From an uncultured Pseudobdellovibrionaceae bacterium (GTDB lineage Bacteria > Bdellovibrionota > Bdellovibrionia > Bdellovibrionales > Bdellovibrionaceae), in assembly GCA_937900305.1 (NCBI GenBank), contig CALCCV010000055.1, forward strand, positions 1-9,090: a DNA stretch of 9,090 nt, written 5' to 3'. Of this stretch, positions 5,572-9,090 are shown in pieces (within the stretch, counting starts at the first letter, position 1; every line of letters starts with the position of its first letter). The notes below the pieces were generated by a model. It searched no databases, had not been told where the DNA came from, and was given only the letters and a program-made list of their open reading frames with translations. The translations under genes were made by a program, and so were the position numbers.

Positions 5572-5645
5572 GGAGGCGGCGGGGTGAACAATCCCGTCTC
5601 CGACGCGAGTGTCACCTTGACCCATCCTAGCGTCTTTGTTACCGT
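5572..5645 (+). promoter_or_regulatory. hpf-metK spacer: imperfect hairpin and weak promoter candidate
   Basis: The 145-base spacer holds a GC-rich imperfect hairpin: CGGAG and GCGGG on the left pair with CCCGT and CTCCG (ending near 5601), with a three-base bulge. No T-run follows. Further on, TTGACC (5617-5622) with a poor -10, TACCGT (5640-5645), could start metK transcription. I checked for a SAM-binding riboswitch, which would suit metK, and did not recognise one. Confidence 0.25.
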
Positions 5646-5692
5646 GCCTTTCGAATGACAACTTCATTTTTTGTGCATTTGGAAAGGCTCTC

Positions 5693-6853
5693 ATGAAAAA
5701 TTATCTTTTCACTAGCGAATCTGTATCTGAAGGTCACCCCGACAAAATGGCGGACCAAATCAGTGACTCGGTTCTTGACGCAATTCTTGAACAAGACCCC
5801 CAGGGGCGAGTGGCCTGCGAAACACTTTTGACCACAGGACTCGTTGTCGTCGCTGGTGAGATCACCACAAAGGCTCGAGTGAATTATGCTCAAGTCGCGC
5901 GCGATGCGATCAAGCGCATTGGTTATGATGACTCTCGCAAGGGCTTTGATTACAACACTTGCGGAGTCATGATTGCCCTCGGCACCCAGAGTCCCGATAT
6001 CGCCATGGGCGTCAAAGAGACGTTGAGTGATGAACAGGGCGCCGGAGATCAGGGTTTGATGTTCGGTTATGCGGTGAACGAAACGCCGGAACAGATGCCA
6101 CTTTCACTTTCCATTTCACACGCTCTTGTCAAAAATCTCGCGGCTCTCCGCAAAAAAAATGTGGTCAACTGGTTGCGACCCGACGCTAAATCACAGGTGA
6201 CCGTTCGCTATGAAAATGGCAAACCTGTTGGTATCGATGCCGTGGTGATTTCGACTCAGCACTCTGAAGAGGTCGAACAAAAAGGCATTCGCGATTTCAT
6301 CATGGACGTTTTGATCAAAGATTCTATTCCCTCTCAGTGGTTGACGAAGGACACAAAGTTTTTTGTGAATCCGACTGGTCGATTTGTCACCGGTGGCCCT
6401 ATGGGTGATGCGGGTTTGACGGGGCGAAAAATCATCGTCGACACTTACGGTGGGCACGGAGCTCACGGTGGCGGTGCTTTTTCCGGCAAGGATCCATCGA
6501 AAGTGGATCGTTCGGCCGCTTACGCCTGCCGACACATTGCTAAAAATATCGTGGCGGCCGGACTGGCCGACAAAATTCTCGTTCAAGTGGCCTACGCAAT
6601 TGGCGTGGCGGATCCTGTGAGCATCACGGTCAATGATTATGGCACCAGCCAACTCGGATCTGAAAAGCTCGAAAAAGCTGTGCGCAAAGTATGGAGCCTA
6701 AAACCTTCGCACATCACTCGAGACTTTGATTTGTTGCGACCCATTTACAAGAACACAGCCGCTTATGGCCATTTTGGTCGCAATGAAGAGGGTTTCACAT
6801 GGGAAAAAACAAACAAAGTTGACCAGCTCAAAGATGTCGTGAAGAGTCTCTAG
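5693..6853 (+). CDS. metK: S-adenosylmethionine synthetase
   Basis: MetK makes S-adenosylmethionine from ATP and methionine in the cytoplasm, releasing phosphate and diphosphate; it supplies methyl groups to enzymes such as TrmD. The 386-residue protein is close to the usual length (E. coli about 384). Visible motifs: GHPDK (14-18) in the N-terminal ATP-binding segment, the GAGDQGLMFGYA signature near residue 120, and the phosphate-binding GGHGAHGGGAFSGKDPSKVD followed by RSAAYACRHIAKNIVAAGLA. The C-terminal YGHFGR is also present. The start at ATG 5693 is chosen because the conserved sequence begins MKNYLFTSESVSEGHPDK and GGAAAGG (5681-5687) precedes it; the in-frame start at 5636 would add 19 unrelated residues. 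lepA begins one base after the TAG stop, so the two are probably co-transcribed and translationally coupled. All key motifs appear intact. Confidence 0.97.
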   Translation: MKNYLFTSESVSEGHPDKMADQISDSVLDAILEQDPQGRVACETLLTTGLVVVAGEITTKARVNYAQVARDAIKRIGYDDSRKGFDYNTCGVMIALGTQSPDIAMGVKETLSDEQGAGDQGLMFGYAVNETPEQMPLSLSISHALVKNLAALRKKNVVNWLRPDAKSQVTVRYENGKPVGIDAVVISTQHSEEVEQKGIRDFIMDVLIKDSIPSQWLTKDTKFFVNPTGRFVTGGPMGDAGLTGRKIIVDTYGGHGAHGGGAFSGKDPSKVDRSAAYACRHIAKNIVAAGLADKILVQVAYAIGVADPVSITVNDYGTSQLGSEKLEKAVRKVWSLKPSHITRDFDLLRPIYKNTAAYGHFGRNEEGFTWEKTNKVDQLKDVVKSL

Positions 6854-6854
6854 A

Positions 6855-8660
6855 GTGCCAACGGATCCCAAGCTCATTCGCAACTTTTCTATCATTGCCC
6901 ACATCGACCATGGTAAATCCACCTTGGCCGATGGCCTTTTGCAAGAGACCGGATCGTTAACCGCGCGCGAGCAAAAAGACCAATTTCTCGACAATATGGA
7001 ACTTGAACGAGAGCGCGGGATCACTATCAAAGCGCAGTCCGTTTGTTTGCCTTACAAAGCCAAAGACGGGCAGCTCTACCAATTGAATCTCATCGATACA
7101 CCGGGGCACGTGGACTTCAGTTACGAAGTCTCTCGCTCACTGGCGGCTTGTGAAGGGGCCATTCTTGTTGTCGACGCCGCCCAAGGGGTGGAGGCTCAAA
7201 CTCTTGCGAACGTTTTTCTGGCGATCAACAACAACCTCGAAATTTTACCAGTCTTAAACAAGATCGACTTACCAAGTGCCGATCCCGAGGGCGTTAAAAA
7301 GCAGATCGAAGACGCCATCGGCCTCGACTGTTCAGAGATCATTCATGCCAGTGCCAAAGAGAAAATTGGCATCGCGGATATTCTTGAAGCCGTCGTCAAA
7401 AAAGTGCCGCCTCCAAAAGCCAATCGAGCTCTTCCGCTTCGCGCGTTGATTTTCGATTCCTGGTTTGATGTCTACCAAGGTGTGATTGTATTGGTCCGTT
7501 TGATGGATGGCACGGTCAAAAAAGGCGATCGAATTCGATTCATGGCAACCGCCCGTGATTATGAAGTTCTGAAGTTGGGCAAAAACATGCCATTTCCCGT
7601 CGGAGTTGAAAGCTTAGACGCCGGTGAAGTGGGATTTGTCATCTGCGGGATTAAAGACATTCGCGACGTGCGTGTCGGTGACACCGTCACTACAACGAAA
7701 GGTGGCGCGACCGAAGCTCTGCCTGGTTTTCAACGGATCAAACCGATGGTTTTCGCGGGGATTTTTCCTATTGAAGCGAATGACTACGAAAATCTCAAGG
7801 TGGCGCTGGACAAACTGGCCCTCAATGACTCTTCACTCACCTTCGAGGTCGAGAAATCCACGGCGCTCGGGTTTGGTTACCGCTGCGGATTTTTGGGATT
7901 GCTCCACATGGAGATCGTGCAAGAGCGACTGGAGCGAGAGTTCAATTTAAATTTGATCACCACGGCACCAACGGTGGTTTATCGACTCACCAAAACGGAC
8001 GGCACAAAAATGTTTCTGGAAAACCCAGCACAGATGCCGGAAGAAAGCGCCATTGCTTTGATGGAAGAGCCCTTTGTAAAAGTCACTATTCACACTCCGA
8101 CCGATTACATCGGCGTCATTTTGAAGCTCTGTGAAGACAAGCGTGGTCTTCAGCAAAAGATGGATTACGTCACCGAAAAGAAAGTCATCATTGAATACAA
8201 ACTTCCCATGAATGAAATGGTGATGGATTTTTACGACCGCCTGAAATCGCTGACTAAGGGTTATGCCTCGCTCGAGTACGAGTTTATGGATTTTGAAGAG
8301 GCCGATCTGGTGAAGATGGATGTTTTGATCAACGGCGAGCCCATTGATGCCCTTTCCCTCATTCTTCATCGCAGCAAGGCCCAGTTTCGGGGCCGGGCTC
8401 TGACTGAAAAAATGAAAGAGCTGATTCCGCGACAGCAGTACCAAGTCGCTATTCAAGCGGCCATTGGTTCCAAAATTGTCGCTCGTGAAACCTTGGGAGC
8501 TTTGAGAAAAGACGTGACCGCTAAGTGTTATGGTGGTGATATTTCGCGGAAGCGCAAACTTTTGGAGCGGCAAAAAGAAGGTAAGAAGCGGATGAAACAA
8601 ATCGGCAGCGTCGATGTTCCGCAAGAAGCTTTCCTCGCCATCCTGAAGGTTGAGGATTAA
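6855..8660 (+). CDS. lepA: Elongation factor 4 (LepA), ribosome-associated GTPase
   Basis: LepA is a translational GTPase related to EF-G that acts on ribosomes, with reported roles in back-translocation, initiation and 30S assembly. The 601-residue length is normal (E. coli 599). The G domain is complete: AHIDHGKS (15-22), the RERGITIK switch (52-59), DTPGH (81-85), NKID (135-138) and SAK (166-168). The LepA-specific C-terminal part is also present, with FLGLLHMEIVQERLEREF, a stretch containing KMDVLINGEP and DALSLILHR, and the basic end AKCYGGDISRKRKLLERQKE. The GTG start (6855) follows the metK stop by one base; only a weak GAAGAG lies upstream, so translation may depend on ribosomes finishing metK. 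lepB follows after 44 bases, the widespread lepA-lepB pairing. Confidence 0.97.
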   Translation: MPTDPKLIRNFSIIAHIDHGKSTLADGLLQETGSLTAREQKDQFLDNMELERERGITIKAQSVCLPYKAKDGQLYQLNLIDTPGHVDFSYEVSRSLAACEGAILVVDAAQGVEAQTLANVFLAINNNLEILPVLNKIDLPSADPEGVKKQIEDAIGLDCSEIIHASAKEKIGIADILEAVVKKVPPPKANRALPLRALIFDSWFDVYQGVIVLVRLMDGTVKKGDRIRFMATARDYEVLKLGKNMPFPVGVESLDAGEVGFVICGIKDIRDVRVGDTVTTTKGGATEALPGFQRIKPMVFAGIFPIEANDYENLKVALDKLALNDSSLTFEVEKSTALGFGYRCGFLGLLHMEIVQERLEREFNLNLITTAPTVVYRLTKTDGTKMFLENPAQMPEESAIALMEEPFVKVTIHTPTDYIGVILKLCEDKRGLQQKMDYVTEKKVIIEYKLPMNEMVMDFYDRLKSLTKGYASLEYEFMDFEEADLVKMDVLINGEPIDALSLILHRSKAQFRGRALTEKMKELIPRQQYQVAIQAAIGSKIVARETLGALRKDVTAKCYGGDISRKRKLLERQKEGKKRMKQIGSVDVPQEAFLAILKVED

Positions 8661-8704
8661 AAACGCAACGCGGGACCAGCAACACTAAAAAGGTGGAGCC
8701 TCAA

Positions 8705-9090
8705 ATGTCGACGTACAAGGGTTGGAACTTCAAGGAAAAAAAATTTTGGACGGAAGGTTATGGCTCGATTGCCGGCGCGATTCTGATTGCGCTCTTCATT
8801 CGTTGGGCCTTTCTCGAAGCCTATGTGATCCCTTCGGGCAGTATGTTTCCATCACTGATGATCAACGATCACATCTTCGTTAACAAATCGGTTTATGGGT
8901 TGCGGATGCCTTTCAGTGAAAAGTGGTTGGTGAAATTCACCGAACCCAAGCGGGGCGAAGTCATTGTTTTTAAATACCCTCGAGACATGAAAATCTTTTT
9001 CATCAAGCGAATTGTCGGCTTGCCAGGCGATAAGATTTTTTATGAAAATGGCACGCTCTACATCTACGATCAAATTGTTGAGAAGAAAAT
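8705..9090 (+). CDS. lepB: Signal peptidase I (LepB), N-terminal part, cut by the window end
   Basis: LepB removes signal peptides from exported proteins at the outer face of the inner membrane, using a Ser/Lys dyad. The first 128 codons are present and open at the right edge. One membrane segment lies at about residues 20-42 (GSIAGAILIALFIRWAFLEA), followed directly by IPSGSMFPSL with nucleophile Ser46. The general-base Lys is Lys101 in FFIKRIVGLPGD. This matches family boxes B and D, with RGEVIVFKYP between them. A single N-terminal anchor differs from the two-anchor E. coli enzyme. ATG 8705 has an excellent AGGTGGAG (8691-8698) before it. It follows lepA by 44 bases with no terminator seen, so it probably belongs to the metK-lepA-lepB unit. 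It would process the signal peptide of the secreted protein at 3666; the lipoproteins use signal peptidase II instead. Confidence 0.95.
   Translation, partial: MSTYKGWNFKEKKFWTEGYGSIAGAILIALFIRWAFLEAYVIPSGSMFPSLMINDHIFVNKSVYGLRMPFSEKWLVKFTEPKRGEVIVFKYPRDMKIFFIKRIVGLPGDKIFYENGTLYIYDQIVEKK

Noticed and set aside
5548..5692. SAM-responsive riboswitch before metK
   Set aside because: The position would suit one, but I could not match any SAM riboswitch core; only an imperfect GC-rich hairpin is present.
6191..6652. 153-codon open frame on the minus strand opposite metK
   Set aside because: Shadow of metK with no start signal or recognisable product.
7947..8624. 225-codon open frame on the minus strand opposite lepA
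   Set aside because: Antisense to the highly conserved LepA C-terminal region; its length follows from lepA codon use.

Overview
The window looks like a piece of a Bdellovibrionota-type genome (Bdellovibrio relatives). This rests on gene style: a TPR protein with winged-helix ends, a crowd of small exported lipoproteins with no recognisable family, FliA/sigma-28-like promoters with a CCGATA core, and roughly balanced GC. There is no 16S or other decisive marker, so the assignment is moderate at best.

Left edge (1-453): two truncated housekeeping genes lie head to head. Positions 1 to about 230, read on the minus strand, encode the C-terminal half of the tRNA methyltransferase TrmD, in AT-richer DNA that uses ATA, AGA and AGG codons. 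Positions about 205-453, read on the plus strand, encode only the last ~80 residues of the sigma factor RpoN. Neither has its N-terminal part, so a rearrangement or assembly join lies at about 205-235.

Accessory stretch (454-5100): a minus-strand 505-residue TPR protein with two predicted winged-helix segments; divergent from it, a lipoprotein; a decayed IS5-family transposase; a small secreted four-cysteine protein closed by a strong terminator; and a cysteine-rich lipoprotein. The two genes after the IS remnant share a 19-bp upstream repeat. This stretch separates rpoN from hpf, which are neighbours in many proteobacteria, so it may have been inserted between them.

Core stretch (5100-9090): hpf (ribosome hibernation), metK (S-adenosylmethionine synthesis), lepA (EF4 translation factor, starting one base after the metK stop) and the first 128 codons of lepB (signal peptidase I). 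All are co-directional; metK-lepA-lepB is probably one operon. hpf has a sigma-28-like promoter whose -10 element is also one arm of a perfect 9-bp stem that would hide the hpf Shine-Dalgarno, so the transcription start may decide translation. A promoter with the same core and spacing lies just upstream of the TPR/winged-helix gene, which may be transcribed as a leaderless mRNA.

No CRISPR array, tRNA, rRNA or recognisable riboswitch was seen.
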